A stretch of 64,000 bases of DNA from Clonostachys chloroleuca. Lineage: Eukaryota; Ascomycota; Sordariomycetes; Hypocreales; Bionectriaceae. The notes beneath the pieces are model-generated. The model saw only the letters and a program-made list of their open reading frames with translations, was not told the DNA's origin and searched no databases. Positions 11,965-22,358 of the stretch are shown piece by piece. The translations under genes were made by a program, and so were the position numbers. Location: NCBI GenBank assembly GCA_037952775.1, contig JBANAY010000004.1, forward strand, positions 12,152,001 to 12,216,000. Direction: 5' to 3'. Numbering within the stretch: position 1 is the first letter of the stretch; each line of letters begins with the position of its first letter.

Positions 11965-13325
11965 ATGGCCGCCGCCAACGATGACAATGCTTGGGGCACG
12001 GGCCTGGTTGACGAGGAGTCTCAAGACCCCGAGGAGCTCCGCGTCATCTACGCTGCCCTAGACTCGTTCTCGTAAGTAGCATCAAGGAGCAAAAGCATAC
12101 CCCGAGCAGCCCATGATTCAAGGAACGGGAAGCCCAATTAGCTTTTGACCATGTTCTGACCTAGTTTCTCGGTTCATTTTTTGTCCAATTGCTAAACCCC
12201 TCACAGCCAATATGCCAAGGTCGCACATTTCAATGTCACACACCTTCGCCGCCAATCCTTCTATGCCCTCCCAGAGGCCCATTGGAAGATGCTCGCAGCA
12301 CCTCCGTTTAACTTCCTAGAGACACTGGAGAAGACAGATGACGCCATAGACTCCAACGCGGCTCTCGCCGGCGCAATTGTCAACGCCAGCCTGCAAAACT
12401 TTGGACTCTCCAGCATACCCCCGGAATGGGCCGGTACCGCCAAGCACAGCGATATCGACAAGGCCAGGAGCACGATCCGTCAGTTCTACCGTGACTGGTC
12501 CCTCGACGGAGCTTCTGAGAGAGAGGCTAGCTACGGCCCTGTCCTGAAAGCCCTGGGTGAAGAGAGGGCTAACCGATCCACTGGCGGCAACGGGCCCCTT
12601 CGCGTCCTCGTCCCCGGGGCGGGCTTGGGAAGGTTGGTGTTCGACCTCTGCGCCGGCGGGTTCGAGGCGGAGGGGAACGAGATCTCCTACCACCAGCTGC
12701 TGGCGTCGCAGTACGTACTCAACAACTGCCGCTCCGCCGGCGAGCACACCATCTTCCCCTGGGTACACACCTTCTCCAACCACCTGACCCGCTCGAACCA
12801 CCTGCGCAGCTATCCCGTCCCGGACATCCACCCGGGCACCGTCCTGAAGAGCCTGCCCGCGGTCGGCGGCATGTCCATGTGTGCCGCCGACTTCCTCTGC
12901 GGGTACAGCAAGGAGGAGTGCCTCGAGAGCTTCGACGCCGTCGCTAGCGTCTTCTTCCTCGACACGGCGCCAAATCTGGTCCGCTACCTCGAGGTCATCT
13001 GGAACTGCCTCAAGCCGGGGGAGTCCTCATCAATATCGGCCCGCTGTTGTGGCATTTTGAGAACAATGCCCCCGGCAACCACGGCCGTGATGACGATGGA
13101 GACGGCGAGCATGACTACAACAATTCATCTGGCATCGCCGATCCCGGCAGCTTCGAGCTCTCAGAAGATGAAGTCATAGCTTTGCTTGGCAAGTTGGGGT
13201 TCAAGGTTGAGTGGAAGCAGTCCGGGCTCGAGACACCGTATATCCAGGATCGAGAGAGCATGCTGCAGACCACCTACAAATCGAGCATCTGGGTCGCCCG
13301 GAAGCCCGCCAGAGAAACAAACTAA
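11965..13325 (+). CDS. Carnosine N-methyltransferase family protein, frameshifted in a G run
   Basis: The product belongs to the CARNMT1 / N2227 family of SAM-dependent methyltransferases, which in animals methylate carnosine to anserine; the fungal substrate is uncertain. Exon 1 is 11965-12071 and exon 2 begins at 12207 after a 135-nt intron (GTAAGT, GCTAAAC, ACAG), restoring LDSFS-QYAKVAHFNVTHLRRQSFYALP. Motif I, VLVPGAGLGRL, lies at about residues 170-179, followed by GNEISYHQLL and FFLDTAPNLVRYLEVIWNCLKPG. Just after KPG (13017-13021) the frame breaks. The conserved continuation (VLINIGPLLWHFENN, ending FVARKP-like SIWVARKP) is in another frame to 13325. One extra G in the five-G run would give KPGGVLINIGPLLWHFE and a 408-residue protein of normal family length. 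This is a consensus error, a recent null allele or, less likely, recoding. Confidence 0.85.
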
Positions 13326-13490
13326 AAATGTAAATACCATTGATCTGGATTGAGAATAATTGAAAAAAAAAAGACAATAAATAGACGAAGATCCCACAAT
13401 ATTGTTTTGTGACTCCCAACGCTTACTTTATACACCCAGGAACTTCTAATCCGAGAAAGAACCACTACGCCGCTCCTAAACCCGTCGACT
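13326..13490. terminator. convergent 3' ends
   Basis: This 165-bp spacer lies between two convergent stop codons. It includes an A-rich run (about 13361-13372) and AATAAA-type sequence (ACAATAAATAG near 13374), which can serve as polyadenylation signals for the upstream gene. The 3' UTRs probably overlap. Confidence 0.5.
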
Positions 13491-14403
13491 CTATAGCTTC
13501 GACTCCCCCGCCGATCCCAGCTGCCCCCTGGCCCAGACGGCACTGCCATCCAAGGCAATAGCCTCCCCGTTGACGTACGCGCCAGCCCGGCTGGTGAGAT
13601 ACACAACCACGCCCGCGATATCCTCAGGCTTGCCCAGCCTCCCCAGGGGGTTCTGCTTCCCCAGCTTGTCCACACCACCAGAGAGCTCCAGCAGCCCGTT
13701 GGCCATCTTGCTCGGGAAGAATCCGGGGCATATCGAGTTGACCGTGACGTGCCGCGGGCCCAGCTCGACGGCCAGGTTCCGCCCTAGATGGATCACCGCC
13801 GCCTTGCTGGCCGAGTACCCGTACGTCCCCTGCGCGCCCAGCGTGCCGATGCCGATGCCCGCCACGCTCCCCATGATGAGCACGCGCGACGGGTCGGCCG
13901 CCGACCCGGCCTTCTCGAGCAGCGGCGCGAACAGCCGGATGGTGTTGAAGACGGCCTTGACGTTGAGGTCCATGACCTTGGCGAACGCCGAGTCCGGGTG
14001 CGTGTCGAAGGCCTCGCCCCACGAGGCGCCCGCGTTGGCGAACAGGATGTCCACGCGGTCCGTGTGCTTGCGCACCTGGGCCACGAGGTCCTCCACGCCG
14101 GCGAGGGTGGCGCTGTCCGCGGGCGCGGGGATGGCCACGGCGCCGGGGGACAGGTTGGGCAGGGCGTTGAGCGCCTTGCAGGCCTCCTCGCAGGCGGCGG
14201 CTTTGCGGGAGGTGATGAAGACCTTTGAGGCGCCGGCCTGGAGGATGCTGTTGGGGGAATTAGCTAGAGGCGAAGAAGAGAGGGGGAGAGACTCACGCTG
14301 AAGCTGCCGTTAGACCTAGGCCGCGCGAACCTCCGGTTATGACGGCGACCTTGCCCTTGAGGGAGAAGAGGGAAGGGAAATCGGTGAGTTGTACATCAGC
14401 CAT
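13491..14403 (-). CDS. Short-chain dehydrogenase/reductase (SDR)
   Basis: This is a classical SDR oxidoreductase of 287 residues that uses NAD(P)H; the substrate cannot be deduced. Exons are 14403-14297 and 14247-13491 around a 49-nt intron (GTGAGT to CAACAG), joining TAASA to ILQAGASKVFITSRK. The cofactor glycine motif TGGSRGLG is at residues 23-30, NAG at 107-109, and the catalytic Ser163, Tyr180 and Lys184 (YSASK) are all present. A PG motif and a C-terminal NGEAIALDG segment are typical of 3-oxoacyl-ACP reductase-like and RhlG-like members. The gene is convergent with the carnosine methyltransferase gene. The coding sequence is markedly GC-rich in third positions, consistent with a well-expressed native gene. 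Confidence 0.9.
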
Positions 14404-15457
14404 GACTGCAAGGTGTAGAAGAGCAATTGAAATGACTGTCTTATGTAGCGAATTCGAGGGACGATGTAAATCGTGTTCAGTGGGAGGCTAGAATTGGAAT
14501 CACGAATTGAAGAATTACAAAGAAGGTTGATGAAAAACAGAGCTTCACCAGGGAGTCATTCGAGATTATAACCCCAGATCGCATCTGGCGTCAATCGGTC
14601 TCGGTTGCGCCCTCGGTTGTATTGGTCTTGCTTCAGGCCTGTTTGTGTGGGGAGTGAAGCTGGGGCCGAGGCACCGATCCCGCGCTCTGCTAGGCCTGGC
14701 TTAGCCTGTGGCAAACGCTCGACTGGACGTGGGGCTGTGGCTAGGGGCCTACCTTGACTAACTACCTATATTTATTAATACATGCCTATGGCGTCTTAAT
14801 GCTTCACGTTTGGTTCAGAGAGAAAGTAATCAATGTGTATTTGCCCAAGTAATGCCGTAACAAACTGGCGCTAGGATGCAAGATGCTGCCTGCAGTTGCG
14901 ATACGCTTTCATATCCCATCCCAGTTGCAAGAAAAGCAAACATATAATCCATATATCCATTCTTCATTAATTCGTGACAAATAATAGTTCGTGTCAGATC
15001 ATTTCTTCTCTCGTCATTTCCAATCCCGGTAAATACTGTATCATTCTGGTGGGAATCTTTGAGTTGGTGAAATCTGTTCCAGGTGAGGTGACGAAACCAA
15101 GAAGACCAAAGCAAACAAAAGGTGGGGAAAGCGCAGCGTGGAAACAAACAAAAAACTGTTTCTGTGAGATCTTTGGTTGGCGGGAACCGATATTCTTCCA
15201 AGACAGAACCGTTTACGCCACGGTATCCAAACTCGACCAATTTAATGTGGCTCTTGTTGGATTCGATGATGGCTTGTACCCTAGTACACCGCGATGGTGC
15301 GGTGTCCATTAGTGGGAAACGTATATGAAAAGTCGTACTTTTGCAGTACGACCTGAAGTTGATAAAAACGTGATGCAGTTCAGCGATTTGCACGCCTGCA
15401 CTGCGCCGAACCTGCTGTGCTCAGAGAGCCTGTGCCCTTCATATGCCTAGGGCTTAT
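14404..15457. other. intergenic, SDR promoter and DUF6590 3' region
   Basis: The segment next to 14404 is the SDR promoter. The remainder lies downstream of the DUF6590 stop codon on the minus strand. A 187-codon open frame on the minus strand (14830-15393) has no recognisable domain and falls where the 3' UTR is expected, so I do not call it a gene. Confidence 0.5.
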
Positions 15458-17294
15458 TTACTTTCGATGATGGTGGTTTTTCCTCTCCCAGCATCTCGAG
15501 TATGCCTTCTTGACAATGCTAAAGTCATCGGGGTGAATTCTTCCGATGAATAATACCAAAGCATTGTGCTCAATCGTGGATGGCTTTGAGTAATTTACTC
15601 TAGACTCTTTCGCAAGAGTTTCCATTGGCTCAGTCATCTGTGCCCTCACGGGTTTGAAACCGAGCGCGGGCTCATTGTTTAGCGTCTTCGCCTTTCTCCG
15701 TTCATCGTGGATGATGCCGTGCCTGTCGGGTTTTACGCCCTTCTTAGTGCATGCCTTGCTTTCGTAGGTAAGAATAGGTCTATCAATGGGGTCAGTCTGC
15801 TGCTGTAAAATCCATGTTTCGGAATCTCAAGTGTTCCACGTACACGCATGTGCAATGCCCCTGGTCATTGGCTATGACGATAAATCGCCGGAATCCAGTA
15901 TGGACAAGTTCTCCGAGGTGTGATACGGTCTCCTCGCGGCCTGATAGGCTGGGTATCTTTTTGCCTTTGGGCTCGCTCCAAAAGACTTTGAAAATCTTTA
16001 CTTGATGATTAGTCGCAGTGTTCAACTTATTCAAGGTGCAGAATTAAGCTCGAGGCTTACCTCTCCGGCGCGGAATTTGCTCGAAGGTTGAACAGCATAT
16101 CCTATATAAACTTGTCAAAACATGATTGACGAGGTCGGGGTTGATGGGTAGACTGACGATTATCCAGGTACTCTGACTGGTAGGTATTTGATTGCTCGGC
16201 GACGGCCGTATCCGCATCACTCTCCATGTGAGTGCCGTACCCGTACGACTGCCATTGTTGTTGCCGTTGCATATAGGCTGGGTCTGTTGCAGCGGTGTTG
16301 CCGGTTTCTTCTGGCGCGCCATCATTCCACTCTAAACAAACGTCAGTTGCGGTATTTTAATTTTGGGGTGAAACCCCCGTCATAACCTACCAGTGTTCCC
16401 AGAAGCTTCTCCATATTGGTATGCTCCGGTTTGGTAGCCGGTGGTCTGATAGCCGGCGTTTTGGTAGTCGGCAGTAGTTGTGTAGTCGGCGGTCGCGTAG
16501 TTGCTTGTCTGCTGATAATCATGACTTTGGTAATCGCCATAAGTATCTGCCGGGGCATCTCCAGGTGCGTACGATGACCCTTGTGCGCCGTCGGTCTGTC
16601 CATACTCCTGTCCATAAGCCGCGTGTCCGTAGCCGGTCTGTCCATAGGCAGATTGGTCATCTTCAAACGTCAATTAGCTGGCTGCAATTCGACCGGCATG
16701 AGCAAGTGGGAGTTGGAAGTCAAAATGACACATACCAACAGTGTTATATGCTTGGTAGGCCTGGCTTGCCGATTGATCGTCGTCATGCGCTCGGGATTTT
16801 CCTTTATGCGACTTGCTCTTGCCCTTGCTTTTGCTCTTGGGTTCGGTGGTGTACTCTTCTCCTTCTCCTGGAAGGTGGAACGAGTTAGTATCAACCAAAC
16901 CCAGACAATGATTGAGTCTTGTTCACAAATTAAGCGCAGGGGTCGGCGCCAGTTGCGCGCGGAGATTTGTTGCGCATGGCGAGAAAAAGAGAAGCGCCAA
17001 CTTACCGATGCTTTCATCCTGGTGGCCAAGCTGGACGTTCGCCAAGCCCTGGGCCACCTGTGACACGGCATCTTCGTTCTCGGTTCGAGGAGTCTCATCA
17101 TGGTACTGGGTCTGGGGGTCGCCTGCAAAGGAAAGAATAAGCCATCTGGAAGACAGGCGACGACGATATCGGATCAATGGGTCCCTGATGGGCAACCTAC
17201 CTTTCTCATTCCAACGCGTGCGAATATAGGTCTGATCGTGTTGACTCCACTGCCAATCCGTCCATTCAGTCCATCGATGTGAGTGCTTACCCAT
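15458..17294 (-). CDS. DUF6590 protein with FUS-like Tyr/Gly/Gln-rich domain
   Basis: Function is unknown. Eight exons join in frame: 17294-17201, 17122-17006, 16867-16736, 16660-16391, 16331-16158, 16101-16061, 15995-15844 and 15779-15458, giving 433 residues. Introns are 56-138 nt with GT..AG ends. Residues 1-70 begin MGKHSHRWTEWTDWQWSQ. Residues 71-114 are Lys/Ser-rich (KSKSKGKSKSHKGKS). Residues 115-204, all in one exon, are low-complexity with repeated YGQ, GYG and YQT units and almost no Lys or Arg. The DUF6590 domain spans roughly 270-425 and shows FRAGEIFKVFWSEPKG, GFRRFIVIANDQGHCTCVPILTY, KKGVKPDRHGIIH and the IEHNALVLFIGRIHPDDF block. DUF6590 is a fungal domain without an assigned biochemical role. 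The Tyr-rich region resembles FET-type prion-like domains, so condensate behaviour is an inference. Confidence 0.82.
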
Positions 17295-20063
17295 GGCGGC
17301 GACAGCGCGCGATGAGCAGAGAGTAGGCAGGTGGTGAAGGGCAAAGCTCAGCCGAGGGCGCAGGGCAAGGCAACATCCAAGGAAAGTAGAATGGGAATAG
17401 GTCGAAAGTGGTCAGACGGAAAGATGGGGGAAAGAATGGAGAAGCCACAAAGTCTATAGCAGCAAAGCGTCAATTACCGGGGAGGGTCGAGGTGTGGGTT
17501 CCCGTGTTCTTTGTATGCAGGACAATTAGGAAGCTCAGAAGCTGCTTGTGATGCGGCTCTACGGGTGCGGGGCACGGGCGAGACGGGCAGTCCAGAGGTA
17601 GGATTCGGTCCCAGGCTGGCAATGGCGCGCGAAGAGACAGTACGGCTCGGAAGCTCGAAGGATGTACTGTGACCCGGCGCGAGGTCAATTGGAGCAGACG
17701 GGACAGACGATCTGGCTGCTGGGAGGGCGCTGGTGGAGTGGTGTTGGGCTAGACCCCTCACCTGACGCTTTCGCGAACATGCCGTGCAGCACTCGCCCAA
17801 ACGGCTGCAGAGTAGTCGCTCGCGTCAGGGTACCCTCTCGATGTTGCAGCGGACCCAATCATGGGCTAGGCGGGTGCCGACGAGGGGTCGAGGTTGTGAT
17901 TGGAGTGGGTGGGCGACTGGAGTCTCTGCAGGTATGAGGGTAGGGGTGTGGATGTGATGTGGATGTGGATGTGGGTGAGCACGAGTGTGTGAGCGCCTGT
18001 GTGTGGTGTGTGCAGTCTGGAGGCATGCAATATCTGTGTGCCAGGTTGCAGCAGGAGCAGCAGCTCAGGATGCATGTGGAGATAAGGACCTGAGGGTTTG
18101 TTTCCCCACGAGAAAACATCGAGGTAGGGTTGGAGAGAAGGTGACCATTGCTACCACCTGCAAGCTAGCAGGTAGTGCGGATGCCACCTCCCATCCACGA
18201 GGGTCGTTGGAACTGATGTCACTGCCCGTCGAGTGCTGTGCGACCTGGCCTCGGGACATAAATCAGGATCGATGCTGGTCCGCCGCCAGACTGGTATAGG
18301 CAGCAGCTGTGTCTGGATGTCAGATGTCAGTCGCCAGGTTTTGGACTGCGGGCCGTCTTTCTTGGCTCCGTCTCCTGGCCTCGGACGATGGTCCGCCTCC
18401 AACGCAACGCCAGAGGGGTACGGAGACGCTGCTAGCCGCTAAGCTCGGGTGTTTTGCTTTGCTCTCGCTAATCGTCCGCACGGGCTGCCAGGCATGGAGG
18501 CGTCCTGCGTTCTGCCTGATGAGACCAAATGTCGGAGAGGTACTTACTTGCTCCACGCAAGGTAAGACATTGAAAAGCAAACATGGACGCCTCGGCAGCA
18601 AATGATGAGTCGATGGCTGGGATGGATGGCGTTGGCGTAGCCAAAACTAGTCAAGTATGCTTGCAGTTAAGTCGTGTCGGAGTATCAAGCACATCTCCAA
18701 CCAACCCAATCGAGGTATGCTTGAAACCCGGCTTGCATGACACCGTCGCACAAGACTGCGGCCTCTTTTGAGATTCGTCCACAACGGCCCACGCTTGCTG
18801 CCCAGGTCCATCGTCAGCCCCCTGAGAGTCTGCCCATTGGAACCCGTCGGCATGCTGGTTTAGCCTCTTGAGGCAGACTAGCCAAAGCCAGCTTGTCGTT
18901 TCCATGCTCGTCCACGTTGTGCGCTGCCGTGGCAGAAGGATATTTGAACAGCCGGCATGCACACTGCAGACCAGGAGGAGCCACATCACCTCCCCCTCCA
19001 GCCGACTAGGGGATGCAACAGGAGCGAGGGTGGTCATCCTACAGGGGGGCCAATGGCAAAAGTCGATTGACCCTCCCCGGAGCTATCTACAACGTCGTCG
19101 CCTGCTGAGGACCCCAGGTGTGCACCGTGCAGTAGCAATGCTATAGGCAGACGCTGCAATTAACGACCAGAAGAGCTCTTGCTGAGGCTCTGTCGTGGGC
19201 TAGGGCTGACCATATCACGGCTCATCAGGGCTTTTCTGACCCAGGAAGCCATGTCGTGTCGGACAGGGAGGTCGTTGCTTGAATAGGGGGTTTCCGTGAC
19301 GTCCAAAGTAATTCCAATTAGGCCACACGCCATCGAAATAGTCATTCTAGGCACGCTCAGGGTCGCACCTTGCCCGCTCAGGTATGCGGGCCCGTACCCA
19401 GTACCTCCGCAATCAACTCTGAACACCAGAAGCTGCAACGAAAGTACCAGCCCCTCAACAGTATTTTGCAGACGGATCGGCAGGTGGGCTCCATGTGCTC
19501 AGGTAGAGTCTGGCTCATAGGCCACTGAAGCAGCTGCTTCGTGAGCAAGTGCTGGACCCGCTACCTCGCAGCTCTCGTTCAGGGTACAGCTTGGTAGCCT
19601 GTACCTCTGGGGCTACCTAGCTCCCTGGCTAGTGATTATTAGAATGAGATTTACCCGTCGCTCCCGTCCCCCGTGAGTGCTCGTAAGAGGTGACAGGTAC
19701 CCAGTACCAGCCGGGTAGCAGCTGCCTCTTAGTAAATTGAGGCGGCTCAGTGCCCGTTCATTGATTCATCCCTTCGCGTGTTTCCCAGTCGAGTCGCCCT
19801 GCTTCTTTATCTACCTGAATAACCCCATCGCACACAAGCCAGAGGGCTCCAACCACCTCGAGACCATCATATTTGTACGGTCAGCTCCCAGCTCCTCGCT
19901 GCTCCTGCATCCGGACCCGTCCTTCGATGACGCGCCAGCCTCTGACGCCGAGCCAAGAAGCACCTCCAGCAATTCTTAGCGTGATCCGTAAGCCATGGTT
20001 TCTAGGGCAATTTTCTCGAATGAAGCCACCACACCGTCGCACTGAGCCGTGAATTCTAGCTAC
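17295..20063. other. intergenic, 2.8 kb
   Basis: No gene is recognised. The start includes the promoter of the DUF6590 gene, which reads away to the left. Open frames are short and arise in compositionally biased DNA, including a GT-rich tract at 17941-18013. The end holds the likely promoter of the coiled-coil gene, and possibly a short first exon (19927-19987) described under that gene. Confidence 0.55.
17941..18013. repeat. GT-rich imperfect microsatellite (GGATGT/GTGTGT)
   Basis: Repeated GGATGTG and GTGTGTG units form a strand-asymmetric purine/T tract in non-coding DNA. It produces spurious Ser/His/Thr-rich open frames on the minus strand. Confidence 0.8.
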
Positions 20064-22358
20064 ATGGAGGCCGGGGCGCTGGGAGCTTCGAGCACTTCGA
20101 CCATCGCGCTCGTACGCTCTGCCGATGCTCTAGGCAATGAGCGCCGACTGCTCGAGTTTTGTGGGCAGTTTCCATGCCACAGCACCGTGTCCATGACCCC
20201 AGGGCGGGCAGCGCAGGGTGAGCTACCAGGCCGCGTCCATTCCGCAAGACCAGACCATCTCGCCACACACGCTCCTCAAGGGGCGGCGGCCATCTCTCGC
20301 GCCCCAGCTCTGTCCACTGCTGGACCCCCTTCTCGCATCTTGTTTAACGATATTTCCAAAGCAGCCCGCCAGCCTCCGGTTCCTTCAGATCTAATCCGGC
20401 TAGTCTACGAGGCTCCGAACGATCGACCCTCCGTAGTGGGGCTTCCTCTCCCCGTTCATGACCCTCCGAGTTACCATGTCCCAAACCAAACCGGACCAGG
20501 TGTGGACCCCGAACTTGCCAATGCCCCCGACAACACGTTGAAGTTGTTCTCTACTTCGACTCAACTCCCTCCTATGAAGATTGTCCAACCGTCCATGACC
20601 TTCCCTCTGTCAGACCCTTCCTTCGCTGGCAGCTCGTACGGTCTCGGCGAGTCGACTGGCAGCTTGAACCCTCGTGTGTCCATAGGGGGCCCTCCTATGA
20701 TAGGGCTGAACCAGGCATCGTGGGCACGCATGGACGTGGATAGCTCGCACACGGGCTCATACGGATATTCAGGGACTTTCCAACAGCAAGACTCTTCATC
20801 CTCTTCAGACGGGTTGTCTCTGGAAGACGACCCGTTGATGGCTGAGAATTTGCATCGGTTCCCTCCCCGGATGCCAACTGCTCCGCCGTTCGCCAGTAGA
20901 TCTTCTGCCCGGAAGAAGATCCAATCCTGGATCTCGGCTCATAAAATGGTAGGCATTCAAGAGCCCGGCCCTGCCGACTCTCTAGACAACGCATCCTCTG
21001 AAGACGGGTCGGAACCCTTTTCAGAAGCATCGGACGAGTCATACGCAAGCTCCCATATGGATTTCGAGGAGCAATGGCGCCTCCTGAATAAGAAGAGGAA
21101 ACGGGTGTGGGATCTCAGAGCTATTATTGCCGAGAAAAAAAGGAGCTTAAAACCACTACGCCAACAAACTTCGAATGCTAATAACGCATTTATGAATGCC
21201 ACGCGTCATCTCATGGTCAAAAAAACAGCTCTCCATAATGAGACTGACTCCCATCTGAACACATTGTTCGCAGAGATGCAACGGCTTCACTCAGAGTCAC
21301 AGGATCTCGAAACCAGCTGCGAGGAACTCGAGGATGAAGTTGACCAGGAAGAAAAGGAGCTACAACGGATAGAATTTCGGTTTTTTAGCCTTCTGGCCGG
21401 CGACGACGGTGAAATGAGTGATGGTTCTTCGTCTGAACACGGCGACTCTCTCATCAATGATCTTCCAGATGAGTTGCTCGGCATTTCTCCGGATAGGCCC
21501 TTGGAAGACTGGCATCCTCTCTTCCATCAGCTTACCTTGGCCGCAGCGAGCCTACACAGCGCTCAGGAAGAAGTCACCTCCTTGCAATCTATCAGCAAGT
21601 TCTGTGAAGAAAAATGGATTGAGAGGAGTCATGGACAAAAATTGGCGAGAGAAATGGCCGATTTTCTTGTCGAATACCCTACTTTGGTTAAGACCAAGAA
21701 GGCGGAGCTTGATCAGTGTCGCCAAGAGGTTGATCGACTTCGTGCCATGTGCGAGGAACGGCAAGCAATGGCCAAACATCTCCCAGTTCGCCTTGATCTT
21801 GCCCTTAATGCCGACGCGGATCCCGAAGACATAGCCCTTCCTGATAACGACACAATACTGCAGGAATACAGGGCAATGCCTCCCTCAAGATTCTCAGAGA
21901 TCCTGTCTCAACCCAACCATTTACTTGCCTCGCCGGAGCCGCTCACGGCAGAAGTAGCAAAAAGGGTTGCGGACCGGTTACCAGATAGCAATCCCGACAA
22001 ATTTAGGATAGTTCATCATGCTACGAAGGAGTTAGAAATCGACAGTTTGGCACTATTTGGAGATGAAGAAGACGACAAGAATAACAACATCAACAGATGG
22101 CTACTGCATAATCTTAGATCGTCGCCTCTGGACGCCTCGTTGCTTCACTCTGTCTTTGTGACTACACAAGGGCTACGTATCCTAGATCCGCACCGATGGC
22201 AACGCGATGTTCTCTACTACTGGTGGAGAGACAAGATCCCACGGGTCACAAATTTCACAGAGACTTCAGCCAGGAGAAGTATAAGCCGAGCAGTATCAGA
22301 AGGGGCCAATGAGACACAGATCAGCTACATACAACGGAAAGCTTACAGCACAAGCTGA
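20064..22358 (+). CDS. Hypothetical coiled-coil protein, 764 residues
   Basis: I do not recognise the family. The frame is long and uninterrupted, so the gene is very likely real. The first ~240 residues are Pro/Ser/Thr-rich and probably disordered. An acidic serine stretch follows, then LLNKKRKRVWDLRAIIAEKKRSLKPLRQQ. A heptad-like segment (LFAEMQRLHSESQDLETSCEELEDEVDQEEKELQRIEF) and a second one (KAELDQCRQEVDRLRAMCEERQ) predict coiled coils. The C-terminal ~100 residues contain a compact aromatic block (RWLLHNLRS, DPHRWQRDVLYYWWRDKI). The ATG at 20064 is the first in frame. An upstream exon at 19927-19987 (MTRQPLTPSQEAPPAILSVI) could join through a 59-nt intron (19988-20046) and add about 25 residues. 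No signal peptide or membrane segment is visible. Confidence 0.75.
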   Translation: MEAGALGASSTSTIALVRSADALGNERRLLEFCGQFPCHSTVSMTPGRAAQGELPGRVHSARPDHLATHAPQGAAAISRAPALSTAGPPSRILFNDISKAARQPPVPSDLIRLVYEAPNDRPSVVGLPLPVHDPPSYHVPNQTGPGVDPELANAPDNTLKLFSTSTQLPPMKIVQPSMTFPLSDPSFAGSSYGLGESTGSLNPRVSIGGPPMIGLNQASWARMDVDSSHTGSYGYSGTFQQQDSSSSSDGLSLEDDPLMAENLHRFPPRMPTAPPFASRSSARKKIQSWISAHKMVGIQEPGPADSLDNASSEDGSEPFSEASDESYASSHMDFEEQWRLLNKKRKRVWDLRAIIAEKKRSLKPLRQQTSNANNAFMNATRHLMVKKTALHNETDSHLNTLFAEMQRLHSESQDLETSCEELEDEVDQEEKELQRIEFRFFSLLAGDDGEMSDGSSSEHGDSLINDLPDELLGISPDRPLEDWHPLFHQLTLAAASLHSAQEEVTSLQSISKFCEEKWIERSHGQKLAREMADFLVEYPTLVKTKKAELDQCRQEVDRLRAMCEERQAMAKHLPVRLDLALNADADPEDIALPDNDTILQEYRAMPPSRFSEILSQPNHLLASPEPLTAEVAKRVADRLPDSNPDKFRIVHHATKELEIDSLALFGDEEDDKNNNINRWLLHNLRSSPLDASLLHSVFVTTQGLRILDPHRWQRDVLYYWWRDKIPRVTNFTETSARRSISRAVSEGANETQISYIQRKAYSTS

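Noticed and set aside
12316..12831. 171-codon frame antisense to the carnosine methyltransferase gene, and the similar frames antisense to the SDR, Kap104 and nitroreductase genes
   Set aside because: These are typical shadow frames produced by GC-rich third positions of real genes.
14830..15393. 187-codon minus-strand frame
   Set aside because: It has no domain and lies just downstream of the DUF6590 stop on the same strand, where a 3' UTR is expected.
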